Below, piece after piece: positions 25,862-34,626 of a stretch of 44,870 bases of DNA. The notes under the pieces are model-generated. The model was not told where the DNA came from. It made no database searches and saw only the letters and a list, made by a program, of their open reading frames with translations. The stretch comes from Beijerinckiaceae bacterium (GTDB lineage: Bacteria; Pseudomonadota; Alphaproteobacteria; Rhizobiales; Beijerinckiaceae): positions 1 through 44,870 of the forward strand of contig CANJWR010000013.1 in assembly GCA_947478455.1 (NCBI GenBank). Direction: 5' to 3'. Made by a program: the position numbers and the translations under genes. The stretch's first letter is position 1. Every line of letters starts with the position of its first letter.

Positions 25862-26257
25862 ATGAACCGTTTCGTTCTTTCTTTCGGGATTGCTGCCTGT
25901 ATCTCTGCCCCGGCTATGGCTGGCGACGTTCTGAGCGCGAGCGAGAAGGCTGGCCTTCAGGCCGCCATGGTCCAGCATATCGACAGGACGCTGGTGAAGG
26001 GCGCCTATCTGCATGTCGACTTCAAGGATGGCGTCGTCAAGCAACTTGCGCCTGCCAAGGCGCATCCGATGATCATGAGTATGGGGGACAATTTCGTCCT
26101 CTGCACCGAATTCCGCGCGCCAGGCGGCGCCGATGTGAACATGGATTTCTATGTGGCGCGCCGCGACAAGGGCTTCGTGGTGTTTCACACCGAAGTCGAC
26201 AATCGCAAGCCACTCGAAGCTCTCATCAATTCAGGCAAGGTGAAGCCGGTTTCCTGA
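25862..26257 (+). CDS. Exported hypothetical protein
   Basis: A 131-residue protein with a Sec signal peptide (MNRFVLSFGIAACISAPAMA, cleavage after AMA). The mature 110 residues show alternating strands (GAYLHVDFKDGVVKQLAPAKAHP, then NFVLCTEFRAPGG) and a single cysteine. No family is recognised. AGAGG lies eight bases before the ATG. It is followed 36 bases later by a chemoreceptor gene; a shared function such as ligand binding for that receptor is possible but unsupported. Confidence 0.72.
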   Translation: MNRFVLSFGIAACISAPAMAGDVLSASEKAGLQAAMVQHIDRTLVKGAYLHVDFKDGVVKQLAPAKAHPMIMSMGDNFVLCTEFRAPGGADVNMDFYVARRDKGFVVFHTEVDNRKPLEALINSGKVKPVS

Positions 26258-26293
26258 TCAGCGCAGGACATGCCCGTGTTCGGGTAAGTCGCG

Positions 26294-27853
26294 ATGTTGA
26301 GCGGATCAGCCGGAAAGCTGTTTCTCAAGTTTCTTGCCTATATGGCGCCGGTCTTCCTGATCCTGACCGTTTTCGGTTTGCAGGGCGTGACCCGTTTTGC
26401 CCTGCGGAACGAGAGCGAGCTTCTGGCTGTGCAGGTCGGCAATCATGCCGGTCGGGTCGCAGGCTCGCTGGAACGGCTGGATCCGGAACATCTGAAGGAG
26501 TTCGGCTTTGAGATCCTGGGAGGACTGCTGGCCCAGCCGGCTGTCGCCTGCGCCGAATTTCGGCTAAAGCCGGATGGCGCTCCTGCGCTTGTTGCGCCCC
26601 GTCTTGTGGGTTGCGCCGGTCAGCCGGTCGATCTGCAGAGGCTCGACATTCCTGGTAGCGACCCGGGCGCGAGTCTTGTGGTGTATTTCTCCGACAAGTC
26701 GGTTCAGGACGTTCGCCGCAACTACACGCTCTACGGAATGCTTGTGGCGATGATCGGCTTGTTGAGCGCTGTCGTGGCTGGCGGCATCGGGTTTCGCCAA
26801 ACGATCGGAATTCCGCTCGGAAGCCTTCGTGAGGCGATCAGGATGCGCGCGCTGACGGGTTCATCGCCGCACGTTCCAAACAAGCGCCGCGACGAGCTTG
26901 GCGACGTGATCAACGCCTACAATGCCTTGCAGACGGCCTCCGACGAAGCGGCGCGCCGGCTCGAAATCGAAACGGAATTGCGGGCGCGACAGGAACTCAA
27001 GTCCGAGCAGAGCCAGATACTGGAAGAAGCTATCGGGCGTTTCCGGACGGCTATCGTATCCATCGTGCAGGGCCTCTCGGCCTGCGTGGACAAGGTTGCG
27101 GTCGCGTCGGCAAAGCTTGATACGGATGCGGCCAGTCTGGTTGTAAACGTCCGGACGGTTGAGAAGGAAGGTCAACACAATGCCGGCACAGCCGCGCAGG
27201 TGGATGACGCCTCACAGCATCTTTCGTCAAAATCGCGCTCCATCGTCCAGCAGGCGCAGCGACTTCTGGAAGCTGGCGGTGCTGTCCACGAAGTCGGCAC
27301 AGTGGTGAGTTCGCGCGTATCGGAGCTTGCAGCAGCGACTGCGCGCATCAACGAAATGTCGGGCCTCATCTCGCGCATTACAACGCAAACCAATCTGCTG
27401 GCGCTGAACGCGACTATTGAGGCGGCGCGCGCCGGCACTGCCGGGAGGGGCTTCGCGGTGGTGGCCGCAGAGGTCAAGAATCTCGGGGTGACGACCGCCG
27501 GAGCTGCGGCGGAGATTTCCAAGTTCGTGCAGGAGATCGAAGCCGGCATCCGGGCCAGCATCGCGGCTGCCGACCAGTTGAGCAATGTCAGCGCCTCCAT
27601 CGGTGAAGCCTCCAGCAATATCGTCCACGTGTTGAACGAGCAGGATCTGTCGATCCAGAAAATCGGCCATGCGGCGGTGGACTCAACCACATCGGCCCAT
27701 CGGGTCGCCCAAAGCCTGAAACAGATGATCCATGTGGTCAGCCATACCGAGGCGACCGCTTCGGACGTGGGCGTTGCGGCGCAGGACATTGAGGCCGTCA
27801 GCGCGGCCCTGAAGGGCGCTATCGATGCATTTCTGGCCGAAATCGCCGCCTGA
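26294..27853 (+). CDS. Methyl-accepting chemotaxis protein
   Basis: A 519-residue transducer. Membrane helix 1 is at about 11-31, a small periplasmic sensor domain at 32-147 (three Cys/Gly-containing strands, [19 protein letters not shown]), helix 2 at about 147-168, and a HAMP-like linker at 169-225. The signalling domain contains the hairpin tip signature [17 protein letters not shown], then [14 protein letters not shown]. No CheA, CheW or CheR gene is nearby, so it works with a chemotaxis system encoded elsewhere. The ligand is unknown; the short periplasmic domain does not look like the usual four-helix or Cache types. Confidence 0.9.
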   Translation: MLSGSAGKLFLKFLAYMAPVFLILTVFGLQGVTRFALRNESELLAVQVGNHAGRVAGSLERLDPEHLKEFGFEILGGLLAQPAVACAEFRLKPDGAPALVAPRLVGCAGQPVDLQRLDIPGSDPGASLVVYFSDKSVQDVRRNYTLYGMLVAMIGLLSAVVAGGIGFRQTIGIPLGSLREAIRMRALTGSSPHVPNKRRDELGDVINAYNALQTASDEAARRLEIETELRARQELKSEQSQILEEAIGRFRTAIVSIVQGLSACVDKVAVASAKLDTDAASLVVNVRTVEKEGQHNAGTAAQVDDASQHLSSKSRSIVQQAQRLLEAGGAVHEVGTVVSSRVSELAAATARINEMSGLISRITTQTNLLALNATIEAARAGTAGRGFAVVAAEVKNLGVTTAGAAAEISKFVQEIEAGIRASIAAADQLSNVSASIGEASSNIVHVLNEQDLSIQKIGHAAVDSTTSAHRVAQSLKQMIHVVSHTEATASDVGVAAQDIEAVSAALKGAIDAFLAEIAA

Positions 27854-27940
27854 TCCTCTCGCCAGCTGCCTTGCGCTCAACTCCCTTGCATGAATGCGCC
27901 GCCGGACTATGGTGCGCGCACTTTCATTGAGGGAAACGAG

Positions 27941-28861
27941 TTGACCGGCGCTGGAACAGACAAGACGCGGCCGACAATCGCAGGCGGCCCCGCCATTATT
28001 CTGGTGCGCCCACAACTGGCGGTGAACATCGGCATGTGCGCCCGCGCCATGGCGAATTTCGGCCTCACGGATCTGCGTCTGGTCAATCCGCGTGAAGGCT
28101 GGCCGCGCACAGGGGCGCTCCGCAAGGGGGCTTATGCGGCGGCGGCGGGGGCCGTGCATCTGCTCGAAGGCGCGAAGCTCTACGACAGCATCGAGGAGGC
28201 CGTGGCCGACCTCAACTACCTCTGGGCCACGACGGCGCGCGAGCGCGGTCAGGGCAAACGGGTCGAGCCGCCGGGCGTCGCCATGGCGGAGAGTTTTGCG
28301 CATTTCGGGGCCGGGCAGAAGCACGGCGTACTGTTCGGGCCGGAACGCACCGGACTCGATAACGACGAGGTGGCGCTGGCCGACGGCATCATCACGTTCC
28401 CGGTCAATCCAGCCTATGCGTCGCTCAATCTCGCGCAGGCCGTGCTGTTGACCGGCTACGAATGGTTCCGGGCCTCGCAGGGCGAGGCGCTGCCGTTCGC
28501 GGCTCCCGCGCGGTCCTTTCCGGCGCAACGCGAGATGACGATTGCGTTCTTCGAATTTCTGGAAGGGCATCTGGAAAAGGCAGGCTTTTTCCGCCCTGTC
28601 GGCAAGCGCCCGGTGATGCAGCGCAATCTGCGCAACATGTTCCACCGCATGCAACTGACCCAGCAGGATGTGCGCACGCTGTGGGGCGCCATCGTGCGTC
28701 TGGTCGAAGGTCCGCGCAAAGACGTGCAGACCCGCAAGCGCATTCGCCAGCCAAAAAAGGCTGCGGCCGATGTAGCGGAAGGCGTCGAGGCTGCGCCGAC
28801 CAAAGTCGTCAAAACCTGGAGACTTAAAAAACCGCAGCCTCCAGGCGATATTCCGGAATGA
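27941..28861 (+). CDS. trmJ: tRNA (cytidine/uridine-2'-O-)-methyltransferase TrmJ
   Basis: A SPOUT-class methyltransferase of about 306 residues with the TrmH-family motifs IILVRPQLAVNIGMCARAMANFGL (motif 1), GVLFGPERTGLDNDE (motif 2) and PVNPAYASLNLAQAVLL (knot motif 3). TrmJ proteins 2'-O-methylate position 32 of tRNA anticodon loops using S-adenosylmethionine. A lysine/arginine-rich C-terminal tail follows. TTG 27941 is preferred over ATG 27890 because GAGGGAAACGAG sits directly upstream and conserved sequence begins soon after; 27890 lacks a ribosome-binding site. Confidence 0.9.
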   Translation: MTGAGTDKTRPTIAGGPAIILVRPQLAVNIGMCARAMANFGLTDLRLVNPREGWPRTGALRKGAYAAAAGAVHLLEGAKLYDSIEEAVADLNYLWATTARERGQGKRVEPPGVAMAESFAHFGAGQKHGVLFGPERTGLDNDEVALADGIITFPVNPAYASLNLAQAVLLTGYEWFRASQGEALPFAAPARSFPAQREMTIAFFEFLEGHLEKAGFFRPVGKRPVMQRNLRNMFHRMQLTQQDVRTLWGAIVRLVEGPRKDVQTRKRIRQPKKAAADVAEGVEAAPTKVVKTWRLKKPQPPGDIPE

Positions 28862-29065
28862 GTTTAAATGCGGCGCATTGCCTCAGCGGCGAGCGCTGAC
28901 CGCACAAACCGAAGTCGCAGCAAAAAGTTCCAGCAAAACGGGCCTTCGGCAGTCACGTATTTGTTACGCCCTGCGTCTGCGGCGAGTTGCGTTCTGCATA
29001 ATTTCGCCATTTCGGCGCTGTCAGATGCGTCTATACTGACAATAGATTCACAGGCGCGAAATCCC

Positions 29066-30385
29066 ATGACGAGATCGATTTCCCGGCGCGCACTGATCGG
29101 CGGGGCCTCTGCGGCTCTCGCCTTGCCGTATGCCTTGCGGGCGCAAACGGCGGCGTTCGATTTCGATGTGGCGATTGTCGGAGCCGGTTCTGCAGGCATT
29201 GCGGCGGCCCGCGAATTGCAGAAAATCGGCAGGACTTTCGTGATCCTTGAATCGCGGGATCGTGTCGGTGGCCGCACGTTTACGGATACGAGTCTCGGCG
29301 CTCCATTCGATGCAGGCGCCTATTACATTCATTGGGCGGAGCGAAATCCGTGGCGCGAGATCGCCGAGGATTTGCGTGTGCCGGTGATCGACAGTTCGAC
29401 GCTGAACACCGGTTCGCGATTCTTCGACAATGGTGCCGCGACAGAACGTGGCGGCAGGCGCGGAGGATTCCAGAACGTCATGCGCCTGTTCGATACGGAC
29501 GAAGGCGATGTGCCGGACGTGTCGTTTGTCGAGCGTATTGCGGGTCTGGGCGACGGCGCCGGCGGCGCATCCGCGATTGCCCGGATGGCGCTGGGCGAGG
29601 AGCCGGAAAACGTTTCGGCGCTCGATTATGCGCGGCTCTGGTCGGGCGACGATCTGATCGTGCCGAGCGGCTACGGGGCGCTGGTGACGCGCTATGCGGA
29701 CGGCCTTGATGTGAAACTCTCCACCCCCGTCACGGCCATCGACACCAGTGGCGCAGGCGTTTTGCTCGACACGCCCAAGGGGCGCATACGGGCGCGTGCG
29801 GCGATTGTCACCATTCCGGTGGGTGTGCTCAAGGCTGGTGGCGTTCGGTTCACTCCGGCGCTGCCCGAAGCCACACAGGCGGGCCTCGACGGGCTCGGCA
29901 TGGGGGCGTTGACGAAGATCGGCCTCAAGTTCGACGGCAATCGCTTCGGCCTCAAGCCGGGCACGGATTTGTGGGAGCGGCTGGGGCCGCGCGCGTCGAT
30001 CAATTTCGAATGCTGGGGCTTCGACCGCGACATTGTCATCGCCTATTTCGGCGGCGATCATGCGCGCGATATCGTCGGTCACGGCGAGCGCGATGCGATT
30101 GCGCTCGTGTTCGAGGAGTTCGTGAAGCTGGTCGGGGAGGACGCCCGCAAATCATTTCAGCGTGGCGTCATGCACGGCTGGAGCGCCGATCCGCATTCGC
30201 TCGGTTGCTATTCCCATGCGCTTCCGGGCCATGCGGATGCGCGCGCAAAACTCGCACAGCCCGTGGCGGAGCGCCTGTTCTTTGCCGGCGAGGCGACCGG
30301 CGGCGAAGGTTTCGGCGGCGCGATGACTGCCGGCGGCGCAGCGCTCGCCGGCCGTGAGGCCGCGCGGGCTGCGGCGCGCACCTGA
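29066..30385 (+). CDS. Tat-exported FAD-dependent amine oxidase
   Basis: A 439-residue flavoprotein. The N-terminus SISRRALIGGASAALALP is a twin-arginine signal, so the folded enzyme would be exported by Tat. The dinucleotide-binding motif VGAGSAGIAAAREL is followed by LESRDRVGGRTFT, the flavin-containing amine oxidase signature, and the C-terminal FAGEATGGEGFGGAMTAGGAALAG completes the FAD site. It oxidises a primary or secondary amine with oxygen or a quinone; the substrate is unknown. ATG 29066 is chosen because it starts the Tat signal; the frame is open to 28868 but those residues look non-coding. A 204-bp gap upstream may contain the promoter. Confidence 0.88.
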   Translation: MTRSISRRALIGGASAALALPYALRAQTAAFDFDVAIVGAGSAGIAAARELQKIGRTFVILESRDRVGGRTFTDTSLGAPFDAGAYYIHWAERNPWREIAEDLRVPVIDSSTLNTGSRFFDNGAATERGGRRGGFQNVMRLFDTDEGDVPDVSFVERIAGLGDGAGGASAIARMALGEEPENVSALDYARLWSGDDLIVPSGYGALVTRYADGLDVKLSTPVTAIDTSGAGVLLDTPKGRIRARAAIVTIPVGVLKAGGVRFTPALPEATQAGLDGLGMGALTKIGLKFDGNRFGLKPGTDLWERLGPRASINFECWGFDRDIVIAYFGGDHARDIVGHGERDAIALVFEEFVKLVGEDARKSFQRGVMHGWSADPHSLGCYSHALPGHADARAKLAQPVAERLFFAGEATGGEGFGGAMTAGGAALAGREAARAAART

Positions 30386-30464
30386 TCGTTTGGCAAGTCG
30401 TCACGCATCCATTGCGCGACTCTGCGCCTTCCTCCACGATTGCCGGATCATCGGGGGAAGCTGA

Positions 30465-31217
30465 ATGACGATTGTTCTCGTGCATGGAGCCTGGAGCGGC
30501 GGCTGGTCGTGGCGGGATGCTGCGCGGCATTTGCGGCACAAGGGTTACGAGATCTATGCGCCGACCCTCACGGGCCTTTCCGAACGCGCCCATGTGCGAC
30601 CGCAAAACGTCAACCTGACTAGCCATGTCGAAGATGTGGCGGGGTTGTTGCGCTACGAAGACCTCAACGATGTTCTGCTGGTCGGACATTCCTACGGCGG
30701 CATGGTCATCACCGGAGCCGCCGACCGCGAGCGGGAGCGGCTGGCGGGAATGGTTTATGTCGACGCCTTTCTGCCCGAGAGTGGGCAGGCGCTATGGGAC
30801 ATCGTGACGCCGGATTCGAAAGCCGTGCAGCAGAAGATGGCGGACGAATTCGATGGCGGTCTTTCGGTGCCGCGCCCGCCCCATGCGCCGCCGCCGAAGG
30901 CCATCGCCCGCAACTGGCCGCCAGCGTTTTCGCCGCAGCCCGTGGGCACAACCGCAGAACCCTATGTGTCCGTGCGCGGCGCCTCCACGATGGATGCGGA
31001 CAGGTGGCCGCCCCGGCATTATGCGCTTTGCACAGCCTACAAGGGCAGCATCTTCCATTCGCTCGCCGCGACGGTTCAGGGCCAGCCCGGCTGGTCGTAT
31101 AGCGAGTTCGACGCGCAGCACGATGTGGTGCGCACCCATCCGGCGCTGGTTGCGGAGAGGATCGCCGGGATCGCCGAACGTCTGGGCATCCGGAAACCCT
31201 ATGCTATGACGCCCTGA
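30465..31217 (+). CDS. Alpha/beta-hydrolase fold esterase
   Basis: A 250-residue hydrolase. HGAWSGGWSWRD near the N-terminus forms the oxyanion region, nucleophile Ser76 sits in LLVGHSYGGMV, the acid is probably Asp in YVDAFLPE or later, and a His is near the end (QHDVVRTHPALVAE). The sequence resembles the plant methyl-esterase/hydroxynitrile-lyase-like group common in soil bacteria. A GGGGGAAG ribosome-binding site precedes the ATG. Its stop overlaps the start of murI by one base (TGATG), so the two genes are translationally coupled. The substrate is unknown. Confidence 0.88.
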   Translation: MTIVLVHGAWSGGWSWRDAARHLRHKGYEIYAPTLTGLSERAHVRPQNVNLTSHVEDVAGLLRYEDLNDVLLVGHSYGGMVITGAADRERERLAGMVYVDAFLPESGQALWDIVTPDSKAVQQKMADEFDGGLSVPRPPHAPPPKAIARNWPPAFSPQPVGTTAEPYVSVRGASTMDADRWPPRHYALCTAYKGSIFHSLAATVQGQPGWSYSEFDAQHDVVRTHPALVAERIAGIAERLGIRKPYAMTP

Positions 31218-32044
31218 TGGCGAAGCCGACGATTCTCGTTTTCGATTCCGGGCTGGGTGGGCTGACGGTCCATGCCGAGATCGTCGCCCTGCGCCCGCGC
31301 GCCAACTACATCTATCTGGCCGACGACGCCGTGTTTCCCTACGGGGCGCTTGATGCCGATGTGCTGATTGCGCGCGTCTGCAGGTTGCTGGATGCGTGGA
31401 TCGCGCGTTGCTCACCGGACATTGTGGTGATCGCCTGCAACACGGCTTCCACGCTCGTTCTGCCGCATCTGCGCGCCGCATGGCCGGAATTGCCGTTCGT
31501 CGGCACGGTGCCGGCCGTTAAGCCTGCGGCCATTCATTCGGTCTCGAAACTGATTTCGGTTCTGGCGACGCCCGCCACTGTGGCGCGGGACTATACGCAC
31601 GAACTGATCCGCCAATACGCCTCCCATTGCGAGGTGACGCTGGTGGGGGCGTCGCGGCTCGCCAGTCTCGCGGAGGTCGCCATGAAGGGCGAGACTGTTT
31701 CCGACGGCGACATCAAGGCCGAGATAGCGCCGTGTTTTGTCGAGAAGGACGGGCGGCGCACCGACCATGTGGTTCTGGCCTGTACGCATTATCCGCTGCT
31801 TATTGATGCGTTCCGGCGGATCGAGCCCTGGCCGGTGACATGGGTCGATCCCGCCCATGCGATTGCGCGGAGGGTCGATCATGTGCTGGCGGAGGCTGGT
31901 TTCACATCCGAGCCGCATGACGGGACTGCCCCAGAAAAGGTGGGCGTCGCGATTTTCACCGCCAACCAGCCGCCCGGCTCTGAGCTGGCCGGCGCGCTGG
32001 CGGCTCGCGGACTTGTCTGGCGACCCTTGCCGGAGGATTCCTGA
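31217..32044 (+). CDS. murI: Glutamate racemase
   Basis: A 275-residue racemase. Asp10 lies in FDSGLGGLTV. The two catalytic cysteines are Cys74 in IACNTAST and Cys189 in LACTHYPLL, with the LADDAVFPYG substrate segment at about 34-43. The enzyme interconverts L- and D-glutamate and supplies D-Glu for peptidoglycan, so it is probably essential. It is coupled by a TGATG overlap to an esterase gene, an uncommon neighbour for murI. Confidence 0.95.
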   Translation: MAKPTILVFDSGLGGLTVHAEIVALRPRANYIYLADDAVFPYGALDADVLIARVCRLLDAWIARCSPDIVVIACNTASTLVLPHLRAAWPELPFVGTVPAVKPAAIHSVSKLISVLATPATVARDYTHELIRQYASHCEVTLVGASRLASLAEVAMKGETVSDGDIKAEIAPCFVEKDGRRTDHVVLACTHYPLLIDAFRRIEPWPVTWVDPAHAIARRVDHVLAEAGFTSEPHDGTAPEKVGVAIFTANQPPGSELAGALAARGLVWRPLPEDS

Positions 32045-32106
32045 AACCTCCGGGTTTCGCCGGCCGGGATGGTCGGCTAGAGTTTTCGCGAATCCAAGAG
32101 CACCGA

Positions 32107-32343
32107 ATGGCTATTCCAGATCCCGACCGTCCGAACGACCACACCGATTATGACCAGCGGCGGCGCGTGAACATCGCTGTTGCGGTGGGGTTGGCAGCCT
32201 TGCTGGCGCTTCTTGTCTGGTCGGTGCAGGCGATTGAGGAAAACGAGCGGCTGCAACGCTGCATTTCCGCCGGACGGCGTGACTGTGTACCGCTCAAGAT
32301 TCCACCGCGCGAAGGCCCGCTGGAAGTCGCCCCGCGCCGTTGA
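32107..32343 (+). CDS. Small single-span membrane protein
   Basis: A 78-residue protein with an N-terminal charged stretch, one membrane helix at about 23-42 (NIAVAVGLAALLALLVWSV) and a basic C-terminal tail containing two cysteines (RCISAGRRDCVPLK). The Arg cluster before the helix predicts the N-terminus in the cytoplasm. Codon use matches its neighbours. No family is recognised. It lies 62 bases after murI and 71 bases before a solute-binding protein gene. Confidence 0.65.
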   Translation: MAIPDPDRPNDHTDYDQRRRVNIAVAVGLAALLALLVWSVQAIEENERLQRCISAGRRDCVPLKIPPREGPLEVAPRR

Positions 32344-32414
32344 CCTGAGAGGCGTGGCGCGCCAGACTCCCGGCAAGGAGCGGCTTTGGCCGAACTCCAT
32401 GTCTGGGAGGGACT

Positions 32415-33443
32415 ATGAATTTTCGATCCGGTTTGCCGATGGCTGCAGGTCTGTTCTGCGTGCTGTCGACTTCGTTCGCGCAGGCTGCAGATGCGGCGTT
32501 GATCGAGGCGGCGAAGAAGGACGGCAGCGTCACCTGGTACACGACGCAGATCGTCAACCAGATTGCTGCTCCCATCGCGGACGCCTTCGAGAAGAAGTAC
32601 GGCGTGAAGGTGAACTATGTGCGCGCCGACAATAACGAAGTCATCCTGCGGCTGAATTCGGAGGCCAAGGCCGGCAAGGTGCAGGGCGACGTGTTCGACG
32701 GGACAGTCGCGACCTCGCTGATCCGGGACGGACTTGTGCTTCAATGGCAGCCGGATTCGGTGAAGGCCATGCCGAAGGACTATCAGGATCCGCAGGGTTA
32801 CTGGGTCGCCACAAATCTCTATGTGCATACGCCCGGAATCAATACAGCGCTGGTGCCGAAAGGGCAGGAGCCCAAGACGCATCAGGATTTTCTTGATCCG
32901 AAATGGAAGGGAAAGATGGTGTGGGCGGCGCGTCAGGCGTCTTCAGCAGCACCCGGTTTTATCGGTTCCGTGTTTGCCGATATGGGCGAGGAAAAGGGCA
33001 AGGCGTTTCTACGCGAACTCGCCAAGCAAAATGTAGCGGCGCTCGGCGTGTCGGCCCGTCAGGTGCTCGATCAGGTGATTGCGGGCGAATATTCGATCGC
33101 GCTGAACATCTTCAACAACCACGCGACCATCAGCGCCGAACAGGGTGCGCCCTCAGCATGGCTGCCGATCAATCCGGGGCTGGCGGTGTTCTCGATTGCG
33201 GCGATCACCAAGAACGGTCCGCATCAGAACGCAGCGAAACTGCTGCTCGATTATCTGGTGTCCGAAGAAGGCCAGAAGATTTACAGCGCCGCAAACTACA
33301 TTTCGGTTCACCCGAACGTGCCGCCGAAAGATCCGTCTCTGCGTCCCGACGGCGCAAAATTCAAGGCGATATTCGTGCAGCCCGACGAAGTCGAGGCAAA
33401 GGTCGCCGAATGGTGGAAGGTCTATCAGGAGATCTTTCGCTGA
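32415..33443 (+). CDS. ABC transporter solute-binding protein (iron/Fe3+-type family 1), orphan
   Basis: A 342-residue periplasmic protein with a Sec signal (FCVLSTSFAQAADAAL). The mature fold matches family-1 binding proteins: GSVTWYTTQIVNQIAAPIAD, FEKKYGVKVNYVRADNNEVI, a GDVFDGTV hinge and late NAAKLLLDYLVSEEGQKI. A GGGAGGGACT ribosome-binding site precedes the ATG. No permease or ATPase gene is in the window, so it is either served by a transporter elsewhere or acts as a sensor. The ligand may be ferric iron or a polyamine-like compound; the sequence does not decide. Confidence 0.87.
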   Translation: MNFRSGLPMAAGLFCVLSTSFAQAADAALIEAAKKDGSVTWYTTQIVNQIAAPIADAFEKKYGVKVNYVRADNNEVILRLNSEAKAGKVQGDVFDGTVATSLIRDGLVLQWQPDSVKAMPKDYQDPQGYWVATNLYVHTPGINTALVPKGQEPKTHQDFLDPKWKGKMVWAARQASSAAPGFIGSVFADMGEEKGKAFLRELAKQNVAALGVSARQVLDQVIAGEYSIALNIFNNHATISAEQGAPSAWLPINPGLAVFSIAAITKNGPHQNAAKLLLDYLVSEEGQKIYSAANYISVHPNVPPKDPSLRPDGAKFKAIFVQPDEVEAKVAEWWKVYQEIFR

Positions 33444-33493
33444 TTTGAGGACTGTGCGCCCTCGCACATCGGGCATGCCAAGAAGGATGCAGA

Positions 33494-33509
33494 AAGAATG
33501 CGCATTCTT
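33494..33509. promoter_or_regulatory. Perfect 16-bp palindrome before an exported protein gene
   Basis: AAGAATGCGCATTCTT is perfectly self-complementary over all 16 bases. It ends 12 bases before the chosen ATG at 33522. Its position and symmetry suggest an operator for a dimeric regulator. The core is reminiscent of NsrR-type half-sites, but the match is not close enough to name it. Confidence 0.6.
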
Positions 33510-33521
33510 ATGGAGAGAGCC

Positions 33522-34160
33522 ATGCTGCATTCGATCAAAATCACCGCAATGGCTGCGCTGGGCCTGCTTGGCGCGATTAGTGTCGCTGCGGCGGAGCCAG
33601 CCAGGATCGACGATCTGTCGGGGCGAATTTTCGGCGCTCAATCGAGCGCGAGAAAGCAGAGCGCCTGTTTCGTGCGGACCTACGATTCCGCGCATCTGGC
33701 GGCGCATCCCAAGCAGAAGGTGCGGCAGATGATGCTCCTCGTCGGTCGTGAGGCTGACGAGGATACAGATGCGGCGGAAGGCAGTTCGCATTTTTCGTTC
33801 AGTGTCGGCTTCCGCATGCGCGGTGAGTCCGGGCGTCTCGAAAGCTCGGGTTCGTGCAGTCGCGCCAAAGCGGCTGAGACCGGCGAGAACATGGCGCGCA
33901 TCAATTGTGGCGTCGATTGCGACGGCGGCGGGTTGGCGTTGCAAATCAGCGATGACAACAAGTCGCTTCGCGTCGAGATGGATGAAATCCGCGTCGAAGT
34001 CGCCGGCGCCAAGCCGAAAGATGACGATGAGCCGGATGGCCATCGCCTCAGCGGCGGCGCGGACGATCGTGTGTTTCGGCTGGATCGTGCTAATCTGCGC
34101 GAGTGCCTGCCGCTGGTGACCGACAAGGCCGAGATTGCCGCCATCAAGCGCGGCAAATGA
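33522..34160 (+). CDS. Exported hypothetical protein
   Basis: A 212-residue protein with a Sec signal peptide (LHSIKITAMAALGLLGAISVAAA). The mature part contains a FHFSFSVGFRMRGESGRLESSG-like beta pattern, several cysteines (KQSACFVRTYD, SGSCSRAK, INCGVDCDGGG, NLRECLPLV) that could make two or three disulfides, and an acidic stretch. No family is recognised. GGAGAG lies before the ATG at 33522, which follows a perfect palindrome; an upstream ATG at 33498 lies inside that palindrome and is less likely. It precedes a DsrE-like gene by 13 bases, so the two are probably co-transcribed. Confidence 0.72.
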   Translation: MLHSIKITAMAALGLLGAISVAAAEPARIDDLSGRIFGAQSSARKQSACFVRTYDSAHLAAHPKQKVRQMMLLVGREADEDTDAAEGSSHFSFSVGFRMRGESGRLESSGSCSRAKAAETGENMARINCGVDCDGGGLALQISDDNKSLRVEMDEIRVEVAGAKPKDDDEPDGHRLSGGADDRVFRLDRANLRECLPLVTDKAEIAAIKRGK

Positions 34161-34173
34161 CGGGGAGAACGCA

Positions 34174-34620
34174 ATGGATCGGCGCAATATTTTTCGCGGC
34201 CTGTTTGCGGCTGCAGCAGGCGTCACGGCAGTTTCTGCCGCGAAGGCCGCCACGTCGGGCAATCCGGACGCGGCGCGCGTCGCCTATCATGTCGACGAAT
34301 TCGAGCGCGTCGGCTTTGCGCTCGGCAATATCGGCAATCACTATGAGGGCATGGGTGGTCCAGCCCATGTGCGCATCGACCTTGTGATACTGGGGCCTGC
34401 GATGAAGGCCGTTGTGGCGGCCTCTGCAGACGAGAAACTGGCCAAACGACTGGCCGGCATGCAGCAGAACGGTCTCGAATTATGGGCCTGCGTGAATACG
34501 CTGCGCGGCATGAAGCTGACGATCGACGACCTGCTGCCGGGCTTCAAGCTTGCCGACAAGGGTGGCGTAGTGAAGCTGGCCGAGTTGCAATCGCAGGGCT
34601 GGTGCTATCTGCGGCCCTGA
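34174..34620 (+). CDS. Tat-exported DsrE-like protein
   Basis: A 148-residue protein. The N-terminus MDRRNIFRGLFAAAAGVTAV has twin arginines followed by a hydrophobic run, a Tat-type signal. The mature domain (YHVDEFERVGFALGNIGNHY, VRIDLVILGPAMKAV, ELWACVNTLRG) is of the DsrE/DsrF/YchN fold. Cys106 is at the usual position for sulfur handling and Cys144 lies near the end. Exported DsrE-like proteins are common but poorly understood; roles in sulfur or redox chemistry of the periplasm are inferred. It overlaps nothing and follows the exported protein gene by 13 bases; the cupredoxin gene converges on it with 6 bases between stops. Confidence 0.78.
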   Translation: MDRRNIFRGLFAAAAGVTAVSAAKAATSGNPDAARVAYHVDEFERVGFALGNIGNHYEGMGGPAHVRIDLVILGPAMKAVVAASADEKLAKRLAGMQQNGLELWACVNTLRGMKLTIDDLLPGFKLADKGGVVKLAELQSQGWCYLRP

Positions 34621-34626
34621 GACGTT

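Noticed and set aside
28864-30082. Minus-strand frames of 137 and 344 codons across the amine oxidase gene
   Set aside because: The amine oxidase FAD motifs and Tat signal are on the plus strand; the opposite frames are His/Arg-rich shadows.
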